A stretch of 64,000 bases of DNA, taken from contig CM036199.1 of assembly GCA_020631735.1 (NCBI GenBank), positions 19,385,553 through 19,449,552 of the forward strand, in the 5' to 3' direction. Below are positions 1-10,649 of the stretch, piece after piece. Below the pieces are notes generated by a model that was not told the DNA's origin, searched no databases, and worked only from the letters and a program-made list of their open reading frames with translations. The DNA comes from Saccharum officinarum (lineage: Eukaryota > Streptophyta > Magnoliopsida > Poales > Poaceae). Both the position numbers and the translations under genes were made by a program. Numbering within the stretch: position 1 is the stretch's first letter; every line of letters begins with the position of its first letter.

Positions 1-236
1 AGCAACTTGGCACATCACACACTCACTTCCGAAACTAGCGTTCCCTTACGCAACGTAAGTTAGTGTACCTGCAGAAGATGGTTAGGTAAACCAGTGCCAC
101 TATCCTAATAAACCATAATGCTAGGGCTGAATACTTAATTACGTCGACTTTACCACAATCCTAATTTTTATAAATCTTTTGTTGGTCAAAGTTTTAAGCT
201 TTTTGAAAGGGTGATTAAGCTTGTAAACCCATTATT

Positions 237-249
237 GGCTCTAATACCA
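237..249 (-). promoter_or_regulatory. Primer binding site of element E (tRNA-iMet type)
   Basis: The minus strand reads TGGTATTAGAGCC two bases after the LTR end. It matches the usual initiator-methionine tRNA primer site (TGGTATCAGAGC) apart from one base. It fixes the orientation of E as minus and marks 252 as the LTR border. The second copy is at 56215-56227. Confidence 0.85.
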
Positions 250-251
250 TC

Positions 252-1107
252 TGTGGCGGAATCGCCCACTTTAGCACGCTTTCAGGGGCACTTGCCTTTC
301 ACTAGACACTAAGAGCCCTGAAAGTGAGCTTAAACCAGTCGAGCACACCCGACGGGAGAACTCGAACACTCCACATTTTACACCCGGATCCATAATTGAG
401 TACAAACTTACATTACTTAGTCCATTTCATACAACACAGAGTCTCAAAAATAGTTATTACAATACCAGAGGTTCAGAGTGCAATAAACTAACAGCGGAAA
501 TAAATAAACGCCTACGGAGCGAGATGAGAATCCGTCTGTGTCCACCAAAAGAATTCTCCACACAAGCCTACCTGCTCAAGGTGCACCTGCAACAAGGGTA
601 AAATAAACCCTGAGTACACAATGTACTCGCAAGACTTACCCGACTGAAAATATATATTTCCCGACTCTCAAGGATTATGATAGGCTTTATGGCTGGTGGG
701 TTTTCTTATTTGCGAGAAGCAGCACTAAGAGTGTGTCCTTAATTCTGAACTTTTTAGAAGCCGTATTTTAATCATTAACCAATAATCTATGTAAGCACCT
801 ATGCTATAATCAAGCAAAAGTTGAGCAATTCAGGACAATTTCTCCATCTTTTCTTTAGCCAATCATTACTACGATGCCAGAGCATAGCCAAGCCGTACCG
901 TCACGTAGAAACAGCGATTCACGAATTAATGTGCCCAGCTGGGTACCCCGAAAAACACACGCCTCGCTTGTACCCTAGGCACAAGCAAGACTAACCCGTT
1001 TCCCTCCTGTCACGGTTTCCAGGTCCCCGTCCAAACTTGGACTCCTAGCTCCCGTACTTGAGGCCCAGCCTCAATACGGTGCTAAGACCTCCACCTATCC
1101 TCGCCTC
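252..1107 (-). repeat. LTR of element E, piece 1 (3'-most part in sense direction)
   Basis: The piece starts tgtggcggaatcgccc and breaks off at the copia insertion, with TSD gcctc at 1103-1107. It matches 56230-57095 and 41722-42203. Compared with those copies it has several one-base losses in short homopolymers and an 8-bp deletion near 339. It holds the conserved splice-donor/hairpin block at 601-642. No gene is seen in it. Confidence 0.85.
601..642 (-). other. Conserved GTAAGT + hairpin + GGGTTTATT block in LTR
   Basis: On the minus strand the block reads CGGGTAAGTCTTGC, then the stem-loop GAGTACA-TTG-TGTACTC, then AGGGTTTATTT. GTAAGT fits a strong 5' splice donor. The same layout with a different loop and stem boundary is in the LTR of the other chromovirus (42631-42674). 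Copies are at 42081-42122 and 56588-56629. The role is unknown; leader splicing or 3'-end formation is conceivable. Confidence 0.55.
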
Positions 1108-1351
1108 TATAGAAAATACAGAGGGCAGATGGTGAAGCGCTTGGCAAGATGAGACAGCCAGAGGCGCAGTACGTGTTGATTATATAGTAACAGTACAAGA
1201 AAACAATCTCCTAGGAATACGGCATGGAGATCCATAATTCTAGGATCCTATACAACAATTCCTAATTTACAGATTCTATCCTATAATCATGGACTCACAT
1301 GTCGATCTCCTTAAGATTTACATTGACACATATTACAGACTATTTCTAACA
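1108..1351 (-). repeat. 3' LTR of copia element (copy 1)
   Basis: On the minus strand it runs from TGTTAGAAATAG to ...TATTTTCTATA. The outermost base pair has changed from the expected CA end (tatagaaa here, tgtagaaa in the 5' LTR). The purine tract TTGAGGGAGGC lies at 1352-1362. The LTR is nearly identical to the 5' LTR, so the insertion is recent. Small differences from copy 2 (ggtgaag against ggtggaag, gatgagacagcc against gatgatagcc) look like sequence errors or recent changes. Confidence 0.9.
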
Positions 1352-1362
1352 GCCTCCCTCAA
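1352..1362 (-). promoter_or_regulatory. Polypurine tract of copia element
   Basis: TTGAGGGAGGC on the minus strand directly precedes the TGTTAG start of the 3' LTR. This is the usual place for the plus-strand primer of reverse transcription. Confidence 0.75.
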
Positions 1363-2252
1363 TCACAACTTAGTTAAGTTGAGGTTGATCTTGAAATTCT
1401 CAATTAGCCTCACGGGCAAAGCCTTGGTGAATCCATCAGCTACTTGATCCTTGGAGGAGACAAAGTCAATTTCCAAACGTTTCTGCTTGACTCGATCTCT
1501 CACAAAATGGTAGTCCACCTCAATGTATTTTGTTCTAGCATGAAACACAGGATTGCTTGAAAGATATGTGGCTCCTAGATTATCACACCACAATTTTGCA
1601 GCACTAGGGCTCTTCACGCCTATCTCATGTAACAAAGTCTGTATCCACATAACTTCTGCTGTGGCATTAGCTATTGCTTTATACTCTGCTTCAGTACTAG
1701 ATCTAGATACAGTAGGTTGCTTGCGAGCACTCCAAGACACTAGATTAGTTCCTAGAAAAACTGCAAATCCTCCCGTGGATTTCCTATCATCCACACAGCC
1801 TGCCCAGTCAGCATCTGAGAAAACACTTACTAATGTAGAGACTGATCTGTGAATCTTTACCCCAAGTCCAGTGCACTGCTTTATATACCTTAATATTCTT
1901 TTCACAGCCTCCCAGTGTACTGTAGTTGGAGCATGAAGGAACTGACAAACCTTATTCATAGAAAACGAGATATCAGGCCGTGTTAATGTTAGATATTGCA
2001 ATGCTCCTACAATACTCCTGTATCTCGTGATGTCCTGAGCTCCTAAAGGATTCCCTTCATACAGGGATAGCTTCTCATTAGTGGATAATGGAGTATTGAC
2101 TGGCTTACAATCTGTCATGCCGACCCTCTTCAGTAGATCAGACGCATATTTTTCTTGTGTAAGCAGAATCCCACCATTTATTTTGTGTACCTCAATACCA
2201 AGGAAATAATGAAGCTCCCCAAGTCTTTCAATGCAAAGTGTTCTTTAAGATC
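1363..2252 (-). pseudogene. Copia pol C-terminal part: end of RT and RNase H (frameshifted)
   Basis: This encodes the RNase H domain of the copia polyprotein, which removes RNA from the RNA-DNA hybrid. Visible motifs are [16 protein letters not shown] and the C-terminal [13 protein letters not shown] block. An open 251-residue stretch spans 2118-1363. Upstream of it the frame is lost at a run of four C (2217-2220). The other copy has five C at the same place (from 58204) and reads through with GELHYFLG. The one-base loss is therefore private to this copy and may be a sequencing error. A TGA separates this part from the RT part in both copies. Confidence 0.85.
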
Positions 2253-2897
2253 TCAAAGCAATGTACCTGTTGCTTGCTCGGAAGAACTTGCCACAATTAT
2301 GTCATCAACATACACAAGAACAAACATTGTGATGCCTCCCTTACTGAAGAAGAACAAGGATGTGTCGGCCTTGGATGCTTTGAACCCCAATTGAATCAAC
2401 CGTTCACTCAGTCTGGAGTACCATGCTCGAGGAGCTTGCTTCAACCCATATAAAGCTTTATCAAGTTTGCACACATAGTTAGGCCGATTTGAATCCTCAA
2501 AACCAGGAGGTTGATGCATGTATACATTTTCTTCTAAGAGTCCATGTAAAAATGCATTCTGCACATCAAGTTGACGAAGAGACCATCCACAAGAGACAGC
2601 TAGGGACAGTATAACTCGAATAGTTGCAACTTTAATGACTGGACTGAATGTATCTTCATAGTCAATTCCATACCTTTGCTTGAAGCCCTTGGCAACCAGA
2701 CAAGCCTTGTAACGATCTAGACTCCCATCAGATTTTCTCTTGATTTTATATACCCATTTGCATCCTATAACATTTGTTCCTTTCTGTGGCGGAACTAAAT
2801 GCCATGTCTTGTTCCTCATTAGTGCTTCATATTCAGAGTTCATGGCCTGTTTCCAGTTTTTTGTCCTGCAGTGCATCAGCGAGATCAGTTGGTTCAC
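2253..2897 (-). pseudogene. Copia reverse transcriptase (RVT_2) segment
   Basis: This is the reverse transcriptase core: [19 protein letters not shown] at the N-terminus, [10 protein letters not shown] with a catalytic Asp, [11 protein letters not shown], and [11 protein letters not shown] with the YVDD catalytic pair. It overlaps the end of the gag-PR-IN frame. The frames separate at a run of six T (2857-2862 region), which points to a one-base insertion in a former run of five. The segment ends at an in-frame TGA. Both lesions are also in copy 2, so they predate the duplication of the locus. Together they make the element non-autonomous. Confidence 0.88.
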
Positions 2898-5670
2898 CAG
2901 TGCTTGCTAACATCCCATACCTGATTGTGCCATCAGTATAAATTTTCTTCTTCTGAATGCCGTGCTGGAGCCTTGTGACGGGCCGAGCTGGAGCTGTAAC
3001 TCCTTCTGATGTACCGGCCGTAGAGGATCCACCGGTGGAAATCTCCCCCGGACTCCGTGTCGTAGCATCAGGTGATGGTGCTCCTACACCGAAAGCAGGA
3101 GCGGCGATAGGTGGGGACGAATGCACAGCTGGTTGGTCCTCATGTGACACCACCTCCTCGGCGGGAGCAGGTACGATCGGCTGCCGGCCTGGCGACGTGG
3201 GCGCAGAGACCTGTGGTGAGGACCCTGGCGGCTGGACCGAAGCAGATTCAGGCGCAGAGTTCAGCGGAGAGTCATCTCCGGCATCCGTGCTGCTCCGGCT
3301 AACCGTGACCTCGCCTGTATTTGGTACCTGAGATAAACTAGAATCTCCACCATAACTAGATAAATTAGCAGGCAAATTAACATGTTGATCATTCAAACTA
3401 TTGTCCCCACTAGCGGCCATAGAATCAGGAGCGAAGAGGAGGATTTCAGAGCGCAGGCGAGCACCTGCATTGGGATGCAACTCGGCAAAGGGAAAAATTG
3501 TTTCATCAAATGTGACATCTCTAGATATATAGACACGCCCAGATGCAACGTCCAGACATTTATACCCCTTGTGAAGATTACTATATCCCAGAAAAACACA
3601 TCTCTTAGAACGGAACTGGAGTTTATGGGCATTATATGGACGAAGATTTGGCCAACAAGCACAACCAAAAATCCGTAGGGAGGAGTACTCTGGTTTTTGG
3701 CCAAGGAGACGCTCAAGAGGTGTAGTAAAATTGATAACAGCACTAGGAAGACGATTGATGAGATATGTGGCTGTGAGGAACGCTTCGTCCCAAAATTTCA
3801 GGGGCATACTGGCGCATGATAGAAGAGCAAGACCAACTTCAACGATGTGCCGATGTTTGCGCTCGGCAGCACCATTTTGTTGGTGTGCATGAGGGCATGA
3901 AACATGATGTGAGATGCCAATTTTAGTAAAAAAGGAGCTGAGCCTTTGATATTCACCACCCCAATCAGTTTGGATGGCTTTTATTTTGCGATCAAACAAC
4001 CTTTCAACCAAGTTCTGAAAATCATGAAATTTCTGAAAAACTTCAGACTTATATTTAATGAGGTAGATCCAAGTAAACTTGCTGTAATCATCGATAAAAC
4101 TAACATAATATTGTTTTCTGCCAACAGACTCGATAGCTTGACCCCACACATCAGAGAACACAAGTTCTAAAGGAGCACTAGACTGACTCACTGACTTAGG
4201 ATAGGGCAACTGGTGTGCCTTTGCTTGTTGACAAGCATCACACACATGTTCATTATTGGACTCTGAAGCAAATGAAAGACTATTATTATTGATGACGCGA
4301 TGCACAATCTGGGAAGCTGGATGTCCTAGTCGTTCATGCCACCGAGAAAGAGTCAGGCGAGACGCCGAGAGGACTTGTTTTGGTGGTGAAGGAAGAGGAT
4401 AAAGCCCCCGATGACAGCGACCTTTAAGCAGAGTTTTCTTGGTTGCCTGATCCTTAACCAAAAAATAGGAGGGGTGAAATTCCATGTAAGCAGAGTTATC
4501 AGAAGTAAATCGATGAACTGAAACAAGATTCTTGGAAGCTTTAGGTACATGCAGAACATTTTTTAACTGGAGATTGCGGCTAGGGGTAACAATAGTAGAT
4601 TGACCAACATGTTTAATTGCCATACCTGCACCGCTTGCGGTGTGGATCTGATCACCATTGTTGTACTTCTCACGCATGGAGAGTTTCTCTAGCTCGCTGG
4701 TGATGTGATCAGTAGAGCCGCTGTCTGTGTACCAGTTAGTGTCGATGTTGTAGGAATTGGTTGCTGCTGCTGCATGTCTTTCTTCAGGAACGAAGTCTTC
4801 ATCGAAGCGATGCCAACAACGAGCTGCAGTGTGCCCCTCCTTGAAGCACACTTGACAGATCGGCTTGTCCTGCTTCTTGTTGTTGGAGCCACCACCTTGC
4901 TGGTTATTCCTATGACCGCGACCACGACTCCCACCATTTAGAGGGCCATGACCACGGCCTCGATAGGAACCACCACGACCACGATTATTACCGCGGCCTC
5001 CTCCACGGCCGGCCATGTTGGCCGAGCTCTGGTCAGCACCTTGGACCAGATCCATTCTGGTCTCGTAGTTGAGGAGTTGTGAGTACAGCTCGTCGACGGT
5101 CACTGATTCCACTCTCGTGACGAGAGAGGTAACCAGCGACTCGTATTCCGTGGGTAAGCCGGTGAGTATGTACTCCACCAGCTCGTCATCACCGATTGAT
5201 CGTCCCGCGGCCGCCATCTCATCGCTGAATCCTTTCATCTTGGTGAAATAATCAATAGCAGACGAGTTACCTTTCTTGGTATTGGCGAGGGCGATGCGCA
5301 GATTCACCGCGCGCGCACGGGTTTGCGAGGCAAACATGGCCTCAAGTTTGTCCCATGCCTCAGCCGCCGTCTTCATCTTGGCGATGTAGCTGAGGATGCC
5401 CGAAGAGACGGACGTGAGAATGAAGCTGAGGATCTGCTGATCCCGTGCCTCCCATTCTTCGAACGCCGGGTTGGAAACCTTCTTGTCATCCTTGTCCTGA
5501 ATCTCCTTCGCCGGTGACGGAGAGTCACCTGTGAGATGGCCATACAGGCGAGCACCACGCACGGCCGAAAGCACCTGGGCTTGCCAGATAGCGTGATTGC
5601 TCCTGGTAAGTTTCTCTGTCACAGCATCGGCCGAGAGAGGGTTGCGGTAGGGATTCATCGAAGAAGACAT
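2833..5670 (-). CDS. Copia gag-protease-integrase polyprotein (945 residues, open)
   Basis: This is the N-terminal two thirds of a copia polyprotein. The gag region of the UBN2/retrotran_gag_2 type covers about residues 20-210, followed by a Gly/Arg-rich stretch (211-260). A CCHC zinc knuckle is C272-C275-H280-C285. The aspartic protease motif DSG is at 316-318. The integrase zinc site WHERLGH...CDAC uses H445, H450, C477 and C480, and the catalytic triad is probably D507, D569 and E603. An S/P-rich linker follows before the RT. The ATG at 5670 lies shortly after the 5' LTR and primer site, as expected. The reading frame is fully open but leaves the RT frame at its end because of a shared one-base insertion. 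Copy 2 is identical in translation. Confidence 0.93.
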   Translation of the reverse strand: MSSSMNPYRNPLSADAVTEKLTRSNHAIWQAQVLSAVRGARLYGHLTGDSPSPAKEIQDKDDKKVSNPAFEEWEARDQQILSFILTSVSSGILSYIAKMKTAAEAWDKLEAMFASQTRARAVNLRIALANTKKGNSSAIDYFTKMKGFSDEMAAAGRSIGDDELVEYILTGLPTEYESLVTSLVTRVESVTVDELYSQLLNYETRMDLVQGADQSSANMAGRGGGRGNNRGRGGSYRGRGHGPLNGGSRGRGHRNNQQGGGSNNKKQDKPICQVCFKEGHTAARCWHRFDEDFVPEERHAAAATNSYNIDTNWYTDSGSTDHITSELEKLSMREKYNNGDQIHTASGAGMAIKHVGQSTIVTPSRNLQLKNVLHVPKASKNLVSVHRFTSDNSAYMEFHPSYFLVKDQATKKTLLKGRCHRGLYPLPSPPKQVLSASRLTLSRWHERLGHPASQIVHRVINNNSLSFASESNNEHVCDACQQAKAHQLPYPKSVSQSSAPLELVFSDVWGQAIESVGRKQYYVSFIDDYSKFTWIYLIKYKSEVFQKFHDFQNLVERLFDRKIKAIQTDWGGEYQRLSSFFTKIGISHHVSCPHAHQQNGAAERKHRHIVEVGLALLSCASMPLKFWDEAFLTATYLINRLPSAVINFTTPLERLLGQKPEYSSLRIFGCACWPNLRPYNAHKLQFRSKRCVFLGYSNLHKGYKCLDVASGRVYISRDVTFDETIFPFAELHPNAGARLRSEILLFAPDSMAASGDNSLNDQHVNLPANLSSYGGDSSLSQVPNTGEVTVSRSSTDAGDDSPLNSAPESASVQPPGSSPQVSAPTSPGRQPIVPAPAEEVVSHEDQPAVHSSPPIAAPAFGVGAPSPDATTRSPGEISTGGSSTAGTSEGVTAPARPVTRLQHGIQKKKIYTDGTIRYGMLASTGEPTDLADALQDKKLETGHEL

Positions 5671-5703
5671 GATGGATGACGACTGGATCTATTGAATATT
5701 TGT

Positions 5704-5717
5704 GGCTCTATATACCA
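5704..5717 (-). promoter_or_regulatory. Primer binding site of copia element
   Basis: The minus strand reads TGGTATATAGAGCC immediately after the 5' LTR end (5718). It resembles the tRNA-iMet site with small changes. Confidence 0.8.
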
Positions 5718-5960
5718 TGTAGAAAATACAGAGGGCAGATGGTGGAAGCGCTTGGCAAGATGATAGCCAGAGGCGCAGTACGTGTTGATTATATAGTAAC
5801 AGTACAAGAAAACAATCTCCTAGGAATACGGCATGGAGATCCATAATTCTAGGATCCTATACAACAATTCCTAATTTACAGATTCTATCCTATAATCATG
5901 GACTCACATGCCGATCTCCTTAAGATTTACATTGACACATATTACAGACTATTTCTAACA
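5718..5960 (-). repeat. 5' LTR of copia element (copy 1)
   Basis: This 243-bp LTR has intact TG...CA ends (tgtagaaa...tttctaaca on plus), followed by TSD gcctc. It differs from the 3' LTR by only a few bases, for example gatgcc against gatgtc. Confidence 0.92.
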
Positions 5961-5965
5961 GCCTC

Positions 5966-6276
5966 CAATCAGTCGGTCCGGAAAGAGCTGGAGCCCATGA
6001 CAAGAGAGTAACAAGTCTTCCTAGCCCCTATCCGCTAGTATATGCTCAGGATAAGAAGATCTGTGACTTGACCAGGGTCCATACAACGAACGGTCCTTAA
6101 TTGAAATGGACAGGAAAACAGTGCAACCTAATTATGCCCCGTGGCCGCGGGACACAACTTGCTACACCCACCAATACCCATACCACATCCCTACCCGGTC
6201 ACCATTTCCTTTCCACCATTTTATCCAAAATGTAATAACCATAAGAGTAACTCTCTATTGTGAGTAACGACAGGTT
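5966..6276 (-). repeat. LTR of element E, piece 2
   Basis: This 311-bp LTR stretch lies between the copia insertion and the SIRE insertion (TSD aggtt, 6272-6276). It is colinear with 50197-50508 in the uninterrupted 3' LTR. It has no coding content. Confidence 0.88.
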
Positions 6277-7072
6277 AGAAAGTCCCTAGTTTGGTTTTGG
6301 CTAATTGATGAAACCTAGGACTAACCTTTGTATCTAAGTGGATGATTTAGATAAAGGTGGTCATTGAATATGAGACATGACATTGACTCATGTGACCAAG
6401 ATGATGAAGACCAAGATGATGCTTGGCTCGATGGACCGGTTGTGAGGGTGAAGGGCAAGTCGAGGCTTCAAAGCGAAGGACCATGCGATGGTGAAGCTTG
6501 AGCAAGACTTGGCGCCGACGGACCGATGCAACGGTGAAGAGCAAGTGAAGTCAAGGTCGATGGATCGAGACGGTCATGTGATGATATGAAGTGGATCATA
6601 TCTTTTGGAGAAACAAAATGGGCTCAAGGCAAAGGTATAACCATAGGGCCATTTTGTTTTGCACTCAAGACACCATAGAGGGTGTGAGTGGTTTAGGATC
6701 GATGGCCGAACTATTAAGAGGAGAAGTCTTATCGGTTATTCGATGCACGGGTGCCACTAGGTGAATTCATGAAGTGCATTGCATGTAGGGCCTAGTGACC
6801 TAACTGGAAAACCTTCGAAAATGTTTATGAAAAGGCTAACACACGTGCACAAGGTGGTGATCACTTGTTGGTGTTGGCACATTTGCGAAGGCGATGAAGT
6901 TTGAGCGGTAGAGAGGGTTTGGGTCTCTCTCTCCCTCCCACCGAGCTTGCGAGCGCAGGATTCAGGCGTTTTTGGGAACTTGAAATGCCTATTTTTCACT
7001 ACGCCAGAAGTCGGAAAAGAAACGGAGGCGAACGGAGGTCACAGAGGTGACCGGAGGCTGCACCGGACACGG

Positions 7073-7535
7073 TCATGGTATGACTGGACGCGTCCGGTCA
7101 GTACAGCGCAGACGCAGGTGTTAGGGTTTGTAACCGGCGCGTCCGGTCACTCGCGGGACCAGCGCGTCCGGTCAGTCGCCCAGAGGGAACTACGGTTCAC
7201 GAGGACGATCGGACGCGAGGCGCGTCCGGTCACACATGATCGGACGCGTCCGATCGTTGAAGGAGCTTACTAGACTCTAACCGGACGCGGGCACTGTCGT
7301 GTCCGGTCGTTGCGAGGGGCGCGTCCGGTCGTTACTTCGCGGGCGCGTGATGCTGTGCGATCGGCGTGTCTGGTCGTTGACTGGAGCGAGTCCGGTCACT
7401 CGGGACCGGTGTGTCCGGTCGTTCTGAGAGACGCGTCCGGTCATTGGTTTGACCATTGGAGTCAGTGACCGTTGGAGGATTGGACGCAGTTGAGCGCGTC
7501 CGGTCAGTTATGATCGGCGCGTCCGGTCATCCCGA
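7073..7535 (+). repeat. Dispersed array of ~13 CGCGTCCGGTCA motifs in the LTR
   Basis: The core CGTCCGGTC recurs about every 25-45 bp in both perfect and decayed forms (cgtgtccggtcg, cgtgtctggtcg). It lies just upstream of the TATA box, in the presumed U3 promoter. The 3' LTR has the same array at about 15745-16195, with more intact CpG and a perfect 20-bp palindrome at 15764-15783. The position suggests a promoter or enhancer array; no binding factor is known to me. Confidence 0.8.
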
Positions 7536-7581
7536 AAAGACCCAGTGAAGGGGTATAACGGCTCTTTTTGGATGGGATGCT

Positions 7582-7588
7582 TATAAAT
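7582..7588 (+). promoter_or_regulatory. TATA box of SIRE-like 5' LTR
   Basis: tataaat lies in a GC-poor break after the CGTCCGGTC array. The same site is in the 3' LTR at 16247-16254 and in the partial third LTR of copy 2 near 63570. It probably sets transcript start for the element. Confidence 0.65.
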
Positions 7589-8511
7589 ACTTGTTGGCCG
7601 GCCCTTGGGGAGGCCTCTCGTGATTTCTAACATTCTTGTGCATCCTTTGAGCTAGAGCATCTCCTCCCACTCATCTCTCTTGCTTGATTGCAAATCAAAA
7701 GTGAGATTGAGTGATCCCAAAGTGCATTGCATAGCTTGAGGGCATCTAGTGGCACTTGTGGGTGGTTTAGCCGGTGGATTTCTTATTACTCTTGGAGAGT
7801 ACCGCTCCTAGCCGGCTTGGAGATTGTTGGAGGCGTTGGCAAGAGAAGGTGATTGTTCTTGGCCACCTCCGGTTGATTGTAAGAGGTTCTTGTGCTTTCC
7901 TCGACGGGACGCCAAAAGCAACTCTATTACATTGCGCGTGTCATTGAGTTACCTCACTTGAGAGTGGTGTCTTGCGGTGCCTTGCAGGGCGTGCCTTGAG
8001 GGGCAAGTGACTTGAGGGTCACACCGAGGAACCATCTAAGTGTTGGTCGACACAACCGGTGACGTAGCTTGTCGGTGCACAAGTGAACACCGGGTGAACA
8101 AAAATATTATGTCTCTTATCTCCTGGTGATTGGTCTTGATATTGTGTTGTTGTCAATATTGATTGATTGTATATCATCTTGGTGATTGGCAACATCTTCA
8201 CTCCACCGTCGGTATAAGATTCACGATCCTATCTCTTGCATTTACTCTTACTAGATTATCTTGTGTAAGCTCTAGTGGTAGCCTTTGCTAGTGTTGTTAG
8301 CTTGCTCACTAGTGTAAGTTTAGTGACATAGCCCTTGTGTGAACTAGAGATCATAATCTACTAGACTTGTGGATAGGAGGCTTGCATCACAACCGTAGGC
8401 TAAGCAAAACTCGCTTTGCGCCGTTTGTTGTTCTAACTAGTTTGCTTAGTGTTTCTTGTAGAAATTTTTATAGGCTATTCACCCTCCTCTAGCCATCTAG
8501 GACCTTACAAG

Positions 8512-8524
8512 TGGTATCGGAGCC
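8512..8524 (+). promoter_or_regulatory. Primer binding site of SIRE-like element
   Basis: TGGTATCGGAGCC begins two bases after the LTR end. It fits the tRNA-iMet primer site with one change. Confidence 0.85.
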
Positions 8525-8569
8525 GTGGTCACCGTTTTAATCAAGGCTTAACATCCTTCGGTGTGAAAA

Positions 8570-10638
8570 ATGGCTCAAATTGTGTTCAATCATGTTGGGG
8601 GCAAGCCACCGTTCTTTGATGGTGTTAGTTCTTTTGCTCATTGGAAGAGAAAGATGACAATGTACCTTGGGTCTATTCATGAGAGAGTTTTGCAAGTCAC
8701 TAAGAATGACTTTGCTATCATTGATCCTGATCATCTCACCGATGAAGATAGAGCAAATAGAACATGCAATAGAATGGCTCTGAATACTCTTTATAATGGT
8801 ATTGACACCAAAGTATTTGAGGGCATCAAGGATTTAGAATTGGCATATGAAGTATGGACAAGGTTGAGTGAAACATATGAGGGCACTAAGGTTGTGAAGA
8901 GTGCCAAGCTATATGGGCTCAAGAGTGAGTTGAGAACTTCAAAATGAAAGAAGAAGAAACAATCTTAGAGATGTTTCATAGATTGCAAGTAATTGTGAAT
9001 GATCTCAAGAGCTTAGGGCACAAGACACAAGACCAAGATTTTTGCCACAAGTTCTTGTTGAGTTTACTAAGAAAATTTAAAATGTTGATCATGATGCTAC
9101 AAAGAGATGGGCTTGAAACAATGAAACCCAATGATTTGCTTGGTGAAGTTTTGACATATGACAAGTATGATCAAGATGCCGATGAGAAGGAGAAGAAGGA
9201 GGAAGAAAAGAAGAAGAAGACCGTGGCATTCAAGGCCACCTCCTTCAAAGGCAAATCTATCATCATAGAAGAAGAAGAAGAAGACAATAATGAAGGTGAA
9301 GATTTTGAAATTGATGATGAGGCACTTGCTCTTGTAGTCAAAAGAATGGGTCACATGTTCATTAAGAGAAGAGGCTTCAAAAAGAGAATTGACAACTTCA
9401 AGAGCAATGAGCAACAAAGGAGGTGTTTCAATTGTGATAGCACCGAACATCTTCAAGCCGATTGTCCCTATGACAAGAAGAAAAACAACAAGAGGGGCAA
9501 GTTTGAAAAGAAGAAGAGAGAGACCAAGATGACATTCAAGAAGGGCAAGAATGGGGCCTATGTGGTCACTTGGGAAAGTGATGATGATGAAGAAGAAGAA
9601 GAATCATCCAACAAGGCTTTTGCTTCCATTGCCATCAACAAGAAGCCTTCACTATTTGATTCATCCTCTTCGTGCTTCATAGCCAAAGAAGCTAAGGTAT
9701 TATATGATGAGAGTGATGATGAAAGTGAAATGGAATATGTTCATGATAGTGATAATGATAATAATAATGATAATGAAAATGATGATGATGAACCAACTAA
9801 AGAACAACTATATGACTTGATGCAACAAACTAGAGACATAGCTATTGCCAAGAACAAGGAGTGTAAGAAGCTTTCAATGAAAGTAGCAATACTTGAGAAA
9901 GTTCTTAGTGAGCTTAAGACCACTCATGAGAGTCTAGTGGAAGACCATGAGGATCTTGGTAAGGCTCATTCTAAGCTTGAAAAAGCTCACTCATTGCTAC
10001 TTGAGCAACAAGCAAAGAAGGAGGTTGTTGTATCATGTGATATAGGTGTTACATGTGATATAATTGATGAATCCTCTTATGAACCTATCATCATGTCAAA
10101 TGCTAACCCTTCTTGTAGCTTTTTATCCACCACCACCAACTCTACCTCCACTACTAGTGATGGTTTCACTTGTGATACCTCACTAATGGTTGAGAATGAA
10201 ACTCTCAAGAGAGAGGTGGATGAGCTCACTCACGCCCTAGGCAAGGCCTATGGTGGTGAGGCCCGCTTGCTTAAGTGCTTGGGTAGCCAAAGGTTCTCTC
10301 TTAACAAAGAGGGATTGGGCTACACCCCCAAGAAAGGCAAGTCGGCCTTTGCAACTCCAAAGCCTAGCTTTGTGAAGAGCAATGGTCGGTTTTGCAATAG
10401 ATGCAAGCAAGTTGGGCACTTAGAGCATAATTGTAATAAAAAGAACCAAAGCAAGAAATTTGTTAATGCTATACCTTTTGATTCTTGCTATGTGCTTACC
10501 AAAGGTGTGAAGGGTGTGCAAGCTAAGTTTATTGGTACACCCATTGTTGGCCCAAAGAAGAAGGTTATTTGGGTACCAAAGAGCTTAGTTACTAACCTAC
10601 AAGGACCCAAGCAAAAATGGGTACCTAAGCTTCATTGA
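8570..10638 (+). pseudogene. SIRE-like gag (one frameshift)
   Basis: This is the structural protein of the virus-like particle. The start codon at 8570 gives MAQIVFNHVGGKPPFFDG, the usual N-terminus of this gag type, followed by the UBN2/gag domain (WKRKMTMYLGS...). The frame shifts by one base near 8927-8937, and the second half (8944-10638, 564 residues) continues. It has a CCHC knuckle CFNCDSTEHLQADC, Lys- and Asp/Glu-rich tracts, a coiled-coil-like stretch (about 9830-10010), and a second knuckle CNRCKQVGHLEHNC. The gag stop at 10636-10638 and a TAG at 10647 separate it from pol, which is in another frame. Confidence 0.88.
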
Positions 10639-10649
10639 TTTGCTTGTAG

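Larger units (their letters stand above)
1108..5960 (-). mobile_element. Copia retrotransposon, short LTRs (Ale/Retrofit, Hopscotch-like), copy 1
   Basis: The element is 4853 bp, with 244- and 243-bp LTRs, TSD gcctc on both sides (1103-1107 and 5961-5965), a primer site next to the 5' LTR and a purine tract next to the 3' LTR. Domain order gag-PR-IN-RT-RH is that of Ty1/copia. The size and short LTRs resemble the maize Hopscotch type; this lineage call is from memory of that family. It sits in the 5' LTR of element E. The intact target is visible at 50192-50196. The coding region carries a frameshift and a stop shared with copy 2 (57096-61948), plus a private frameshift. Confidence 0.93.
6277..8509 (+). 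repeat. 5' LTR of SIRE-like element
   Basis: This 2233-bp LTR ends gaccttaca. It holds an array of GCGTCCGGTCA-type motifs (about 7073-7535) and a TATA box at 7582-7588. No real gene is present; short open frames in it are chance. It differs from the 3' LTR by scattered substitutions, many of them at CpG, and by small indels near 7340-7400. Confidence 0.92.
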
